Below, piece after piece: positions 1-5,744 of a stretch of DNA of 5,780 bases (positions are counted from its first letter, which is position 1; every line of letters begins with the position of its first letter). A model generated the notes under the pieces. The model saw only the letters and a list, made by a program, of their open reading frames with translations, did not search any database and was not told the origin of the DNA. The DNA is taken from positions 1-5,780 of the forward strand of contig NZ_CAJJIC010000140.1 of assembly GCF_905187505.1 (NCBI RefSeq), in the 5' to 3' direction. The position numbers and the translations under genes are program-made. The DNA comes from an uncultured Mailhella sp. (GTDB lineage Bacteria > Desulfobacterota > Desulfovibrionia > Desulfovibrionales > Desulfovibrionaceae).

Positions 1-92
1 CGCGGTCTTCGTCCTTCCATGCGCTCCCCGCTGAAATAAAAAAAGAAGGGACTGGCTTTGCGACACGACTGAACGCGAACGCCGTCATCATG
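1..92. other. Left-edge sequence with no supportable gene
   Basis: Nothing here can be assigned with confidence. The region lies beyond the terminator of the perR-rbr operon. It contains a run of seven A on the plus strand (38-44) without an adjacent stem, so it is not a convincing second terminator. On the minus strand an ATG at 18-20 is preceded by GGGGAG (24-29), but the spacing is short and only six codons are visible before the window ends. It could be the start of another leftward gene, but the evidence is too thin to call one. Confidence 0.3.
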
Positions 93-128
93 AAAAAAAT
101 CCCCCTGCATCCGAAGAAACAGGGGGAT
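93..128 (-). terminator. Rho-independent terminator of the perR-rbr operon
   Basis: A perfect 9-bp stem is formed by ATCCCCCTG (99-107) and CAGGGGGAT (120-128) around a 12-nt loop. Read leftward, the stem runs directly into seven T residues (complement of the A run at 93-99), the classic intrinsic terminator layout. On the plus strand no T-run follows, so it works only for leftward transcription. It lies about 210 bp beyond the rbr stop with no credible gene between, so it most likely ends the perR-rbr message. Confidence 0.88.
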
Positions 129-340
129 GAGGGTCTCCCTCCGAGCCCTGCCTGAGACGGCATTCCGCTTCCGTCTCAAAAAGGCTCAGGGGCAGACAGC
201 CGAGGAAAACCGGTCGGAACACGACCCGGGCGTCGGAACGACGTCAAAGCCTTGCCGCAGGATGGGAGGACATCCCGAAAGCCGGACGGGAAACCTGCTC
301 TTTTTCCCGTCGACCGGCATGCGTTCCGCGCCGCGGCTCC
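129..340. other. Gene-free 3' region of the rbr transcript
   Basis: This stretch between the rbr stop and the terminator has no ORF with a recognisable product. Its one clear structure is the hairpin at 153-178. Some Desulfovibrio perR-rbr operons have a small rubredoxin-like gene (rdl) after rbr; no rubredoxin-like CxxC pair is readable here on the minus strand. A rightward ORF covering 127-462 has no recognisable motif and runs antisense into rbr, so it is treated as chance. Confidence 0.5.
153..178 (-). repeat. Perfect 8-bp inverted repeat (hairpin) in the rbr 3' UTR
   Basis: TGAGACGG (153-160) and CCGTCTCA (171-178) form a perfect 8-bp stem around a 10-nt loop. Read leftward, the T-run lies before the stem and not after it, so this is not a normal terminator for rbr. 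Read rightward it is followed by AAAAAGG, so it is not a terminator there either. It may be a transcript-stabilising structure or a degenerate terminator; the role is unknown. Confidence 0.5.
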
Positions 341-904
341 TTACAGAGCCTGGAAGTATTCGCGAGGATGAGCGCAGGCCGGGCAGGATTCGGGAGCCTC
401 AAGGCCTTCATGCACATAACCGCAGTTCTGGCAGCGCCACACGCGGGGCTTGTCGGACTTGAACACGGTGCCGGCCTCGATGGCGGCGGCAAAGGCGAGG
501 AAACGCGCTTCGTGATGCTTTTCCGCCACGGCGATGTTGCGCATGACGGCGGCAATGGCGGGGAAGCCTTCGGCGTCGGCCACGTCGGCAAAGGAGGGAT
601 ACATGTCGGAATATTCCTCGTTTTCACCGGCGGCTGCGGCCTTCAGATTGTCGAGCGTGCTGCCGATGACGCCGGCGGGATAGCTGGCCGTAATCTCCAC
701 GGTGCCGCCTTCAAGGAACTTGAACAGACGCTTGGCGTGTTCCTTTTCCTGATTGGCGATTTCTTCAAAGGCCTTCTGCATTTCCACATAGCCGTCCTTC
801 TTGGCCTGGGAGGCGAAGTAGGTGTAGCGGTTGCGGGCCTGGGACTCACCGGCAAAGGCGGTAAGAATGTTCTTCTCGGTCTGGGTACCCTTCAAAGATT
901 TCAT
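341..904 (-). CDS. rbr: Rubrerythrin (diiron peroxidase)
   Basis: Rubrerythrin, a cytoplasmic non-haem peroxidase that reduces H2O2 to water with electrons passed through its rubredoxin-type iron centre. The 187-residue product has the two expected parts. An N-terminal four-helix ferritin-like domain (about 1-145) carries all diiron ligands of the well-studied Desulfovibrio protein at matching positions: E20, E53, H56, E94, E97, E128 and H131. A C-terminal rubredoxin-like domain (about 153-187) has C158/C161 (CQNC) and C174/C177 (CPAC). The reading frame is open further upstream to 1012, but the start at 902-904 (MKSLKGTQTE) is chosen because it matches the family N-terminus and has AGGAGA (complement of 912-917) about 7 nt before it; the longer form would overlap perR. 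It lies 34 nt after perR on the same strand, so co-transcription and PerR control are likely. No truncation or missing ligand is seen. Confidence 0.97.
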   Translation of the reverse strand: MKSLKGTQTEKNILTAFAGESQARNRYTYFASQAKKDGYVEMQKAFEEIANQEKEHAKRLFKFLEGGTVEITASYPAGVIGSTLDNLKAAAAGENEEYSDMYPSFADVADAEGFPAIAAVMRNIAVAEKHHEARFLAFAAAIEAGTVFKSDKPRVWRCQNCGYVHEGLEAPESCPACAHPREYFQAL

Positions 905-911
905 GAGAGAT

Positions 912-917
912 TCTCCT
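912..917 (-). promoter_or_regulatory. Ribosome binding site of rbr
   Basis: AGGAGA on the minus strand, 7 nt before the ATG at 902-904. It decides the start of rubrerythrin against a longer in-frame ATG at 1012 that would add 36 non-family residues and overlap the perR coding region. Confidence 0.8.
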
Positions 918-938
918 GAGATGGGCAGAGGGGGTTTG

Positions 939-1376
939 TCAGCAGGCGCGCCTCTGGTTCGCTTCCTGCATGGCGTCCGCCGCGGCGGCAGACTTTCGCT
1001 CGCATTCTTCACAAATACCGTCGTATTCCACCCTCACGGTGGTTATCCTGAAACCGGGAACGCGAAGGGAACCGATGCCCGGCTCGTCCTTCCCGTCCGT
1101 GAACACGTCGGCCACGCGCCCGCATACATGGCAGCGCACGTGGCGATGAGGCTCCACGCGTCCGTCAAAACGACGCATATTGCCGGCGGAGTCTATTTTC
1201 AGCACTTCGCCCATTTCAGCCAGAAGATCGAGATTCCGATACACCGTTCCCAGGCTGATATGCGGCATGCGGGCCTTGACTATGGTATACAGCTCATCGA
1301 CCGTGGGATGAGTGCCCACCTTGCGCAGTTCCTCAAGAATGATTCGACGCTGGTTCGTCATCCTTGTCTTGGACAT
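939..1376 (-). CDS. perR: Fur-family peroxide-responsive repressor, PerR type
   Basis: A 145-residue Fur-superfamily metalloregulator, called PerR rather than Fur or Zur from its ligands and neighbours. The N-terminal winged helix (about 5-75) contains the recognition-helix signature SLGTVYRNLDLL (41-52). The regulatory metal site of PerR can be traced as H39, D71, H77, H79 and D90; an aspartate at the last position is typical of PerR, where Fur usually has glutamate. The structural zinc site is two CxxC pairs, C82/C85 and C122/C125. In PerR, iron-catalysed oxidation of histidine ligands by peroxide releases the DNA. The start at 1374-1376 has GAGGAG (complement of 1382-1387) 5 nt upstream. 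It is the first gene of an operon with rbr, and a PerR/Fur-type box overlaps its probable promoter, so autoregulation is likely. An alanine-rich charged tail (about 128-145) follows the last CxxC. A Fur with overlapping specificity cannot be fully excluded. Confidence 0.92.
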   Translation of the reverse strand: MSKTRMTNQRRIILEELRKVGTHPTVDELYTIVKARMPHISLGTVYRNLDLLAEMGEVLKIDSAGNMRRFDGRVEPHRHVRCHVCGRVADVFTDGKDEPGIGSLRVPGFRITTVRVEYDGICEECERKSAAAADAMQEANQRRAC

Positions 1377-1405
1377 GTTTGCTCCTCAAAATCACTGGTT
1401 ATTTT

Positions 1406-1434
1406 TGAATAACAATAATGAGAACGATTGTCAA
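1406..1434 (-). promoter_or_regulatory. Probable sigma-70 promoter of perR-rbr
   Basis: On the minus strand a perfect -35 TTGACA (complement of 1429-1434) is followed after 17 bp by TATTCA (complement of 1406-1411) as a weak -10. Initiation near 1400 would leave a short leader of about 25 nt before the perR ATG. The segment is clearly more AT-rich than the genes around it. The -35 is strong and the -10 is a poor match, so the exact -10 is uncertain. Confidence 0.55.
1419..1433. promoter_or_regulatory. PerR/Fur-type operator (7-1-7 box)
   Basis: TGAGAAC-G-ATTGTCA matches the 7-1-7 Fur-superfamily box TGATAAT-N-ATTATCA at 12 of 14 specified positions. It sits in the spacer of the leftward perR promoter and overlaps its -35, where bound repressor would block RNA polymerase. 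The presence of a PerR gene 43 bp away supports PerR as the ligand, giving autoregulation and control of rbr. Whether it also acts on the rightward hydrogenase operon is inference. Confidence 0.72.
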
Positions 1435-1456
1435 TAAGATAAAAGAGACATAATTT
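1428..1456 (+). promoter_or_regulatory. Possible rightward promoter facing hysBA
   Basis: On the plus strand TTGTCA (1428-1433) is followed by CATAAT (1449-1454, spacer 15) or TAATTT (1451-1456, spacer 17). This would start transcription near 1462 and give a leader of about 280 nt before hysB. It is the only AT-rich promoter-like segment between the divergent operons. The spacing is not ideal, and another promoter closer to hysB is possible. No convincing sigma-54 site (GG-N10-GC) was seen. Confidence 0.3.
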
Positions 1457-1614
1457 CAAAAACCTGCGTCACCACCGTCCGAAAGCGAGGTCTTCAGCCG
1501 CCTTCGTATGCCGAACGCTTCTCATGCGGTGGACCGTTCCGGCAAAGATAAAAGCTCGGGAGAGCCTTTCTTCCCCTTTTCCCTGTAAAACGTTCAGAGA
1601 CGGCCGCTTCACCT

Positions 1615-1635
1615 TCCCGTCCCGCGGAGACGGGA
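1615..1635 (+). repeat. GC-rich inverted repeat in the hysBA leader
   Basis: TCCCGTC (1615-1621) pairs with GACGGGA (1629-1635) around a 7-nt loop. An alternative, mutually exclusive pairing, GTCCCG (1619-1624) with CGGGAC (1631-1636), overlaps it. No T-run follows, so it is not an intrinsic terminator. It may be a leader structure, but chance in GC-rich DNA is a real alternative. Confidence 0.35.
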
Positions 1636-1729
1636 CTCGAAGGCCGTGCTCCTCCCTGCCCTGGAAAATCATGGCCGTATCACGACGAGTGCGTCAGGCT
1701 CCTTCATGACGACGGCCGGAACTTTTTGC

Positions 1730-1736
1730 GGGAGGA
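1730..1736 (+). promoter_or_regulatory. Ribosome binding site of hysB
   Basis: GGGAGGA is a strong Shine-Dalgarno sequence 6 nt before the ATG at 1743-1745. It fixes the start of the small subunit so that the complete Tat signal peptide is included. Confidence 0.85.
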
Positions 1737-1742
1737 ATCTTC

Positions 1743-2732
1743 ATGAACAACGGCAGATCCGACACCAGAACGCCTGTTTCCAGACGCAGCTTTCTTCAGT
1801 CCGCCCTCATGGCCGCAGCGCTCGGCGGAGTTTCCGGAGGCTTTTCGCCGTGCGTGGAAAAGGCGCTGGCCGAAACGCTTACGGCCGTGCGGCCGCCGGT
1901 GTTCTGGCTTCAGGGCATGGGCTGCACCGGCTGTTCCGTCTCCATTCTGAACAGCCTGCATCCGCGCATCGCGGACGTGCTGCTTCATGTCATACGCATG
2001 GACTTTCATCCCACGCTCATGGCCGACGAAGGCGAAGGAGCCATGGAATTCATGCTCCGCTCGGCCGAAGAAAACGACGGCGGCTTCGTGCTCGTTCAGG
2101 AAGGCGCCGTATCGGAAGAGAAAGACGGACGCTTCTGCGTCATAGGCGAAGCCGGACATGAGGAATTTTCCCTTTCCTCCACGCTGGAGAGCATAGCGCC
2201 CCACGCGGCCGTGGTGCTCGCGGTGGGCAGCTGCGCCGCCTACGGGGGCGTGAGCGCCGCCCGCGGGGCGGTGACGGGGGCCATGGGCGTACAGGAGTTC
2301 TTCCGCCGCAAACGCATCGCCACGCCCGTGGTCAACGTTCCAGGATGCCCTCCTCATCCCGACTGGATGGTGGGCACCATTCTCGTTCTGCTGGACGCCG
2401 TGGAACGCAAGGGGCTTGCCGAAGGCGTGAAGGAAGTTGCCGCAGGACTCGACGAGTGGGGACGCCCCCGCGTGTTCTACGGCAGCACCACGCACGAAAA
2501 CTGTCCCTATCTCTACCTGTTCGACGAAGGGACCATGGCAAGGAGTCTCACGGACAAGGCCGGATGCCGATACGGCATAGGCTGCAAGGGCCCCGGAGCC
2601 TGGTGCGACTCTCCTTTGCGCCGCTGGAACGGCCGCGTGAACTGGTGCGTGGAAAACGCCCTGTGCATAGGCTGCGTGCAACCGGACTTCCCCGACGGTC
2701 AGTCCCCCTTCTATCAGAAGAATCTCTGGTAG
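1743..2732 (+). CDS. hysB: Periplasmic [NiFeSe] hydrogenase small subunit
   Basis: Electron-transferring small subunit of a periplasmic uptake-type hydrogenase; its three iron-sulfur clusters carry electrons between the HysA active site and a periplasmic partner, typically a c-type cytochrome. The 329-residue precursor starts with a twin-arginine signal, SRRSFLQ (13-19), then a hydrophobic stretch and a likely cleavage after ALA (41-43), so the folded complex would be exported by Tat. Proximal cluster ligands are C61 and C64 (GCTGC), C164 (GSCAAYGG) and C202 (PGCPPHPDW). Distal ligands are H251, C254 (HENCPY), C275 and C281. The medial site has C288, C302, C308 and C311. C302, in NWCVENALC, replaces the proline of standard [NiFe] enzymes and predicts a [4Fe-4S] rather than [3Fe-4S] medial cluster, as in [NiFeSe] enzymes. 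No C-terminal membrane anchor is present. It is 54 nt upstream of hysA in the same operon and lacks no expected ligand. Confidence 0.96.
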   Translation: MNNGRSDTRTPVSRRSFLQSALMAAALGGVSGGFSPCVEKALAETLTAVRPPVFWLQGMGCTGCSVSILNSLHPRIADVLLHVIRMDFHPTLMADEGEGAMEFMLRSAEENDGGFVLVQEGAVSEEKDGRFCVIGEAGHEEFSLSSTLESIAPHAAVVLAVGSCAAYGGVSAARGAVTGAMGVQEFFRRKRIATPVVNVPGCPPHPDWMVGTILVLLDAVERKGLAEGVKEVAAGLDEWGRPRVFYGSTTHENCPYLYLFDEGTMARSLTDKAGCRYGIGCKGPGAWCDSPLRRWNGRVNWCVENALCIGCVQPDFPDGQSPFYQKNLW

Positions 2733-2775
2733 CCCACGTTCAACCGCCCTGTACCGTCGGACAGGACAAGCTGCA

Positions 2776-2781
2776 AGGGAG
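2776..2781 (+). promoter_or_regulatory. Ribosome binding site of hysA
   Basis: AGGGAG lies 5 nt before the ATG at 2787-2789 in the 54-nt hysB-hysA spacer. It supports separate initiation of hysA within a shared message. No terminator is seen in the spacer. Confidence 0.75.
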
Positions 2782-2786
2782 AAAAC

Positions 2787-4271
2787 ATGGCCGTTTCCAT
2801 AGCCATCGATCCCATCACTCGCATTGAAGGCCATCTCAAGGCCAGACTGGAAGTGTCGGACGGCGTCGTTCAGGATGCCTGGCTCACCGGCGGCATGTTC
2901 CGGGGCTTTGAAACCATACTTCTCGGCCGCGATCCCATGGATGCCCCGCAGATCGTACAACGCATCTGCGGCGTCTGTCCCGTTTCCCACGCCCTTGCCT
3001 CGTGCATGGCGCTGGAAGACGCGGCAAAACTCTCGCCGCCGCGCGAAGGCAGGCTGCTCAGGAATCTCATGCAGGGCGCCAACTTTCTGCAGTCGCACAT
3101 TCTCAGCTTCTACCAGCTTTCCAGTCAGGACTTCTTTCAGGGACCGGCCATGCCGCCCTTCTCTCCCCGGCAGAAGCATCCCGACCTCCGCCTCGGCGAA
3201 GCCGCCACGCGCATGATGCTCGATCAGTATCTGGAATCGCTGGACATCCGCGCCCTTTGCCATGAAATGGCGGCCATATTCGGCGGACGCATGCCGCACG
3301 TGCACGGCATCGTTCCCGGAGGCACGTCGGCCCCGGCGTCATCCGGGCAGATACAAGAATTCCGCTCACGCCTCAAGACCGTGCGGGAATTCGTGGAAAA
3401 ACGCTACGTGCCGCTTCTGTACCTGCTCTCGGAAACCTATGACGACCTTGCCCATACGGGCAGAGGCTGGGCCACGGCCATGTGCATGGGCGTGTTTCCC
3501 CACCCGGACACGGGAGAATACTCCATACGTGCAGGCGTGTGGGCGGGAGGAAAGGAAATGCCCTTCGATCCGGGCAAGGTCATGGAAAACGTACGCTATT
3601 CCTGGTTTACGGAAGAATCCGGCGGCAGTCCCTTCAGCGCGCCGCCGCTGGCCGTGGATCTCGACAAGGCGGGAGCGTACAGCTTTTCCAAGGCCGCACG
3701 CTACGACGGCATGCCCATGGAGGTAGGGCCGCACGCCAGAATGTGGATAGGCGACATGGAGCTTTCGCCCATGGGCCGGGAACTTGCGCCGAAGCATCTC
3801 GGCATCAGGGCGCGCACGTTCAGGGAGCTCGGGGAAGACTTCGTCTTCTCCATCATGGGCCGCCATCTGGCGCGGGCTGAAGAAACATGGCTTGTGGCAA
3901 AGGCCATGGAAGGCTGGCTTGACGACCTCGTGCCCGGCGCGGATCCGCTCCTGCCGATGCCGAAGATATGGAACGGCGAGGGCTACAGTCTTACAGAAGC
4001 CCCGCGCGGATCCCTCATGCACTGTCTGCGCGTGGAAAACGGTCGTCTGAGCTTTTATCAGGTGCTGCCCGCCACGCTGTGGAACGCCTCGCCCCGCGAC
4101 GACGCAGGACTGCGCGGCCCCATGGAAGAGGCTCTCGTAGGACTTCCCGTGCCGGAAGAGGACAGCCCGGTCAACGCCGGACGTCTGGTACGCGCCTTCG
4201 ACCCGTGACTGGGATGCGCCGTGCATGTCATGCACGCCAGGAACCGGACCTTTGAGGGCGACGTCCGATAA
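2787..4271 (+). CDS. hysA: [NiFeSe] hydrogenase large subunit, selenoprotein (TGA read as Sec)
   Basis: Catalytic subunit that binds the Ni-Fe active site for reversible H2 oxidation in the periplasm, carried across by the Tat signal of HysB. The N-terminus has the family motif ITRIEGH (10-16, with E14), then the first ligand pair C61/C64 in RICGVCPVSH. The frame meets TGA at 4206-4208 directly after AFDP. It then continues as U474-L-G-C477-A-V-H480, completing the DP(C/U)xxCxxH motif, and stops at TAA 4269-4271, giving 494 residues. Ending at the TGA would give 473 residues and lose two of four metal ligands, so selenocysteine at 474 is the best reading. The 14 residues after H480 (VMHARNRTFEGDVR) fit the C-terminal peptide removed by a maturation protease in this family. 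A SECIS-like hairpin follows the TGA. HysB in the same operon shows the matching [NiFeSe] trait. A nonsense mutation or sequencing error is the alternative but is unlikely, as motif and frame are intact on both sides. Confidence 0.95.
4206..4208 (+). other. hysA: Recoded UGA codon: selenocysteine 474 of HysA
   Basis: In-frame TGA at the position of the first cysteine of the C-terminal nickel-binding pair. Codons before it read F-D-P and after it L-G-C-A-V-H, so U fills exactly the ligand position occupied by selenocysteine in characterised [NiFeSe] hydrogenases. This Sec would be a terminal ligand of nickel. Ordinary gene callers would treat it as a stop. Confidence 0.94.
4209..4240 (+). promoter_or_regulatory. 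Candidate bacterial SECIS element in hysA
   Basis: Immediately 3' of the UGA the mRNA can fold with CUGG (4209-4212) paired to CCAG (4237-4240) and an upper 7-bp stem, CGUGCAU (4220-4226) with AUGCACG (4230-4236), capped by the triloop GUC. A one-sided 7-nt bulge (4213-4219) containing a U separates the two stems. The upper stem-loop is 17 nt long and begins 11 nt after the UGA, close to what is known for the E. coli fdhF element, and the apical loop contains the GU expected for SelB recognition. The element lies within coding sequence, as bacterial SECIS elements do. The fold was drawn by hand, so details may differ. Confidence 0.68.
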
Positions 4272-4388
4272 CGCCTCCGTCAGGCCTTCCGATACGGCCG
4301 CACACGCGGAAACGCCGTCTCTTCGGGATGCCGCCCGACCACTGTCGCCAAGCCGCCTCCCAGTTATGCGCAACTGCTGAATCATCCT

Positions 4389-4401
4389 GTCGGTCACCGA
4401 C
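4389..4401. repeat. Short perfect palindrome between convergent genes
   Basis: GTCGGT-C-ACCGAC is a 6-1-6 perfect inverted repeat in the gap between hysA and the convergent transporter gene. A single-base loop cannot form as an RNA hairpin without opening pairs, so it would be a DNA-level site if anything. It lies near no gene start, and chance is quite possible. Confidence 0.25.
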
Positions 4402-4413
4402 AATTTCGACAAC

Positions 4414-4447
4414 GAAGGGGCGATCTTCCAAGGAAGACCGCCCCTTC
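4414..4447. terminator. Long hairpin, probable bidirectional terminator
   Basis: Two 16-nt arms (4414-4429 and 4432-4447) pair with a single A-C mismatch and are separated by only two bases; the ends read GAAGGGGCG and CGCCCCTTC. It lies between the convergent genes hysA (stop at 4269-4271) and the MFS gene (stop at 4522-4524), the normal place for a shared terminator. The downstream T content is poor on both strands (TTC on plus, GTTGTC on minus), so it may depend on the very stable stem or mainly protect 3' ends. Confidence 0.65.
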
Positions 4448-4521
4448 TTCATGGTTCACGACATCCGGCTCGCGCACACTCGCTCACGGCAGGGCGAACG
4501 CGCCGGAAAGTCATGCGCGCA

Positions 4522-5739
4522 TCACGCGGAACGCCTTGCCGCACGCCGTGTCCTTGCAGCCATGCGGAAAAACAGAAGCACGAGCAGACCGGAGGTCACG
4601 GCCACGACGGCCATGGGCAGCGACGTGCCCGCGCCGCCGAGCCCCACGAGAGGCGAAGCCGCCGCACCGAACACGAAGGAAGTCACCCCGAGCAGGCCGG
4701 AGGCGCTTCCCGCCCCCTCGGTCTGAGCGGCAATGGCCAGCGAGAAGCTCGTGGTCGTGGTGATGCCTATGCACGACACGAAGAGAAAGAGCGAGCCTAT
4801 CATGAACGGCACGGGAAGATGAAGCACGCTCACCGCAACGGTGCACAGGGAAGCAATGAGGGAAAGGGCTGCGCCCGCACCGAGCACGGTTCTGTCGCCG
4901 TAGGCCATGCAGACTCTGCCCGTTATCTGGGCAAAAAGCATGATGCCGAGGCCGTTCAGACCGAAGCACAGCGCATACTGCTGGGCGGAAAGCCCGTAGA
5001 GGTTCTGCAGGACGAAGGGCGAGGCGGAAATGTAGCCGAAAAAGCCCGCCATGACAAAGCCCTGAATGAGCATGTAGCAAAGAAAGGTGCGATTCCCGAA
5101 CAGGCGCAGCATGGCCCGTACGGACTGCCCCATGCCGCCCTGAATGCGCCTGTCGGCGGGCAGCGTTTCCGGACATCCGAAAAGCACCAGGGAAAACTGC
5201 GCCACGCCGCAGACCGCAAGGAAGATGAATATGCCTCCCCAGCTGGAAAAACGCAGAATCTGCCCGCCGATGACCGGGCCGAAAATGGGGGCCACGCCGT
5301 TGATGAGCATGAGCAGGGAAAAGAACTTCGTAAGTTCCGTTCCGCGGAACAGATCGCAGGCTATGGCGCGGGAAAGCACCACGCCGCCGCTGCCCGCAAG
5401 CCCCTGAATGAATCGCAGCGCGACGAGTCCGCTCACGCTCGACGCGCGGGAACACAGAAACGACGCAACGATGAACACCGCAAGAGAGACAAGCAGAGGC
5501 ATCTTGCGCCCTCTCGCGTCGCTGAGAGGGCCGAGCACTATCTGTCCGAGAGACAGACCCAGCAGACAGGCCGTTATGCTGAGCTGCATCTGCGAAGGCG
5601 CGCTGCCGAGTTCCGCCGCCATGTCAGGTAGGGCGGGAAGATAAAAATCCGTGCAGAGCGGGCCCATGGCGGCAAGAAAACCGAGGATGGACGCCATGAA
5701 AAAACGGGCGCCGGCACTTTTAAAAGGTGAAACAGACAT
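4522..5739 (-). CDS. MFS transporter, Bcr/CflA drug-resistance family
   Basis: A 405-residue inner-membrane exporter of the major facilitator superfamily with about twelve hydrophobic segments, expected to use the proton gradient to expel small molecules; the substrate cannot be read from the sequence. The Bcr/CflA (DHA1) subfamily is indicated by TDFYLPALPDMAAELG (30-45) after the first membrane segment, the loop 2-3 motif A GPLSDARGRKM (70-80), the R109 region ALRFIQGLAGS (107-117) of TM4, and the antiporter motif C-like NGVAPIFGPVIGG (147-159) in TM5. A long hydrophilic stretch (about 191-213) separates the two six-helix halves. The basic C-terminus (RMAARTRRAARRS) is likely cytoplasmic. 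The start at 5737-5739 has ACGGAG (complement of 5745-5750) 5 nt upstream. It converges on hysA and is probably a single-gene unit unrelated to hydrogen metabolism. Length is normal for the family and no defect is seen. Confidence 0.92.
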   Translation of the reverse strand: MSVSPFKSAGARFFMASILGFLAAMGPLCTDFYLPALPDMAAELGSAPSQMQLSITACLLGLSLGQIVLGPLSDARGRKMPLLVSLAVFIVASFLCSRASSVSGLVALRFIQGLAGSGGVVLSRAIACDLFRGTELTKFFSLLMLINGVAPIFGPVIGGQILRFSSWGGIFIFLAVCGVAQFSLVLFGCPETLPADRRIQGGMGQSVRAMLRLFGNRTFLCYMLIQGFVMAGFFGYISASPFVLQNLYGLSAQQYALCFGLNGLGIMLFAQITGRVCMAYGDRTVLGAGAALSLIASLCTVAVSVLHLPVPFMIGSLFLFVSCIGITTTTSFSLAIAAQTEGAGSASGLLGVTSFVFGAAASPLVGLGGAGTSLPMAVVAVTSGLLVLLFFRMAARTRRAARRSA

Positions 5740-5744
5740 GAAAA

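Larger units (their letters stand above)
1457..1742 (+). other. Long gene-free leader upstream of hysB
   Basis: No credible gene is present; the short ORFs on either strand have no recognisable motif and no good ribosome site. The stretch contains a GC-rich inverted repeat at 1615-1635, a pyrimidine-rich TCCTCCC (1650-1656) that is exactly complementary to the hysB ribosome binding site, and the ribosome binding site itself at 1730-1736. It is probably the 5' untranslated leader and/or further promoter sequence of hysBA. Confidence 0.45.

Noticed and set aside
18..20. Possible leftward gene start at the window edge (ATG with GGGGAG upstream)
   Set aside because: Only a few codons are visible and the ribosome-site spacing is poor; it cannot be supported from this window.
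127..462. Rightward ORF of 111 codons near the left edge
   Set aside because: It overlaps the terminator stem and the rbr 3' end antisense, with no motif or ribosome site.
368..919. Rightward 183-codon ORF antisense to rbr
   Set aside because: Glycine-rich shadow frame of rubrerythrin, which has every diiron and rubredoxin ligand.
1704..3305. Leftward 533-codon ORF antisense to hysB and the start of hysA
   Set aside because: It lies opposite two genes with full sets of cluster and metal ligands, has no recognisable motif, and its His/Arg/Gly/Ala-rich composition is typical of antisense frames in GC-rich genes.
4206..4208. TGA as a true stop giving a 473-residue inactive hydrogenase subunit
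   Set aside because: The conserved LxCxxH motif continues in the same frame, the small subunit has [NiFeSe] traits and no other damage is seen in hysA, so recoding explains the data better than a nonsense mutation.
3366..4412. Leftward 348-codon ORF antisense to most of hysA
   Set aside because: Low-complexity antisense composition, no ribosome site of note and no family motif; explained as a shadow of hysA.
4513..5631. Rightward 372-codon ORF antisense to the MFS gene
   Set aside because: Highly charged His/Arg/Glu-rich frame with no motif; the opposite frame is a clear Bcr/CflA transporter with ordered motifs.
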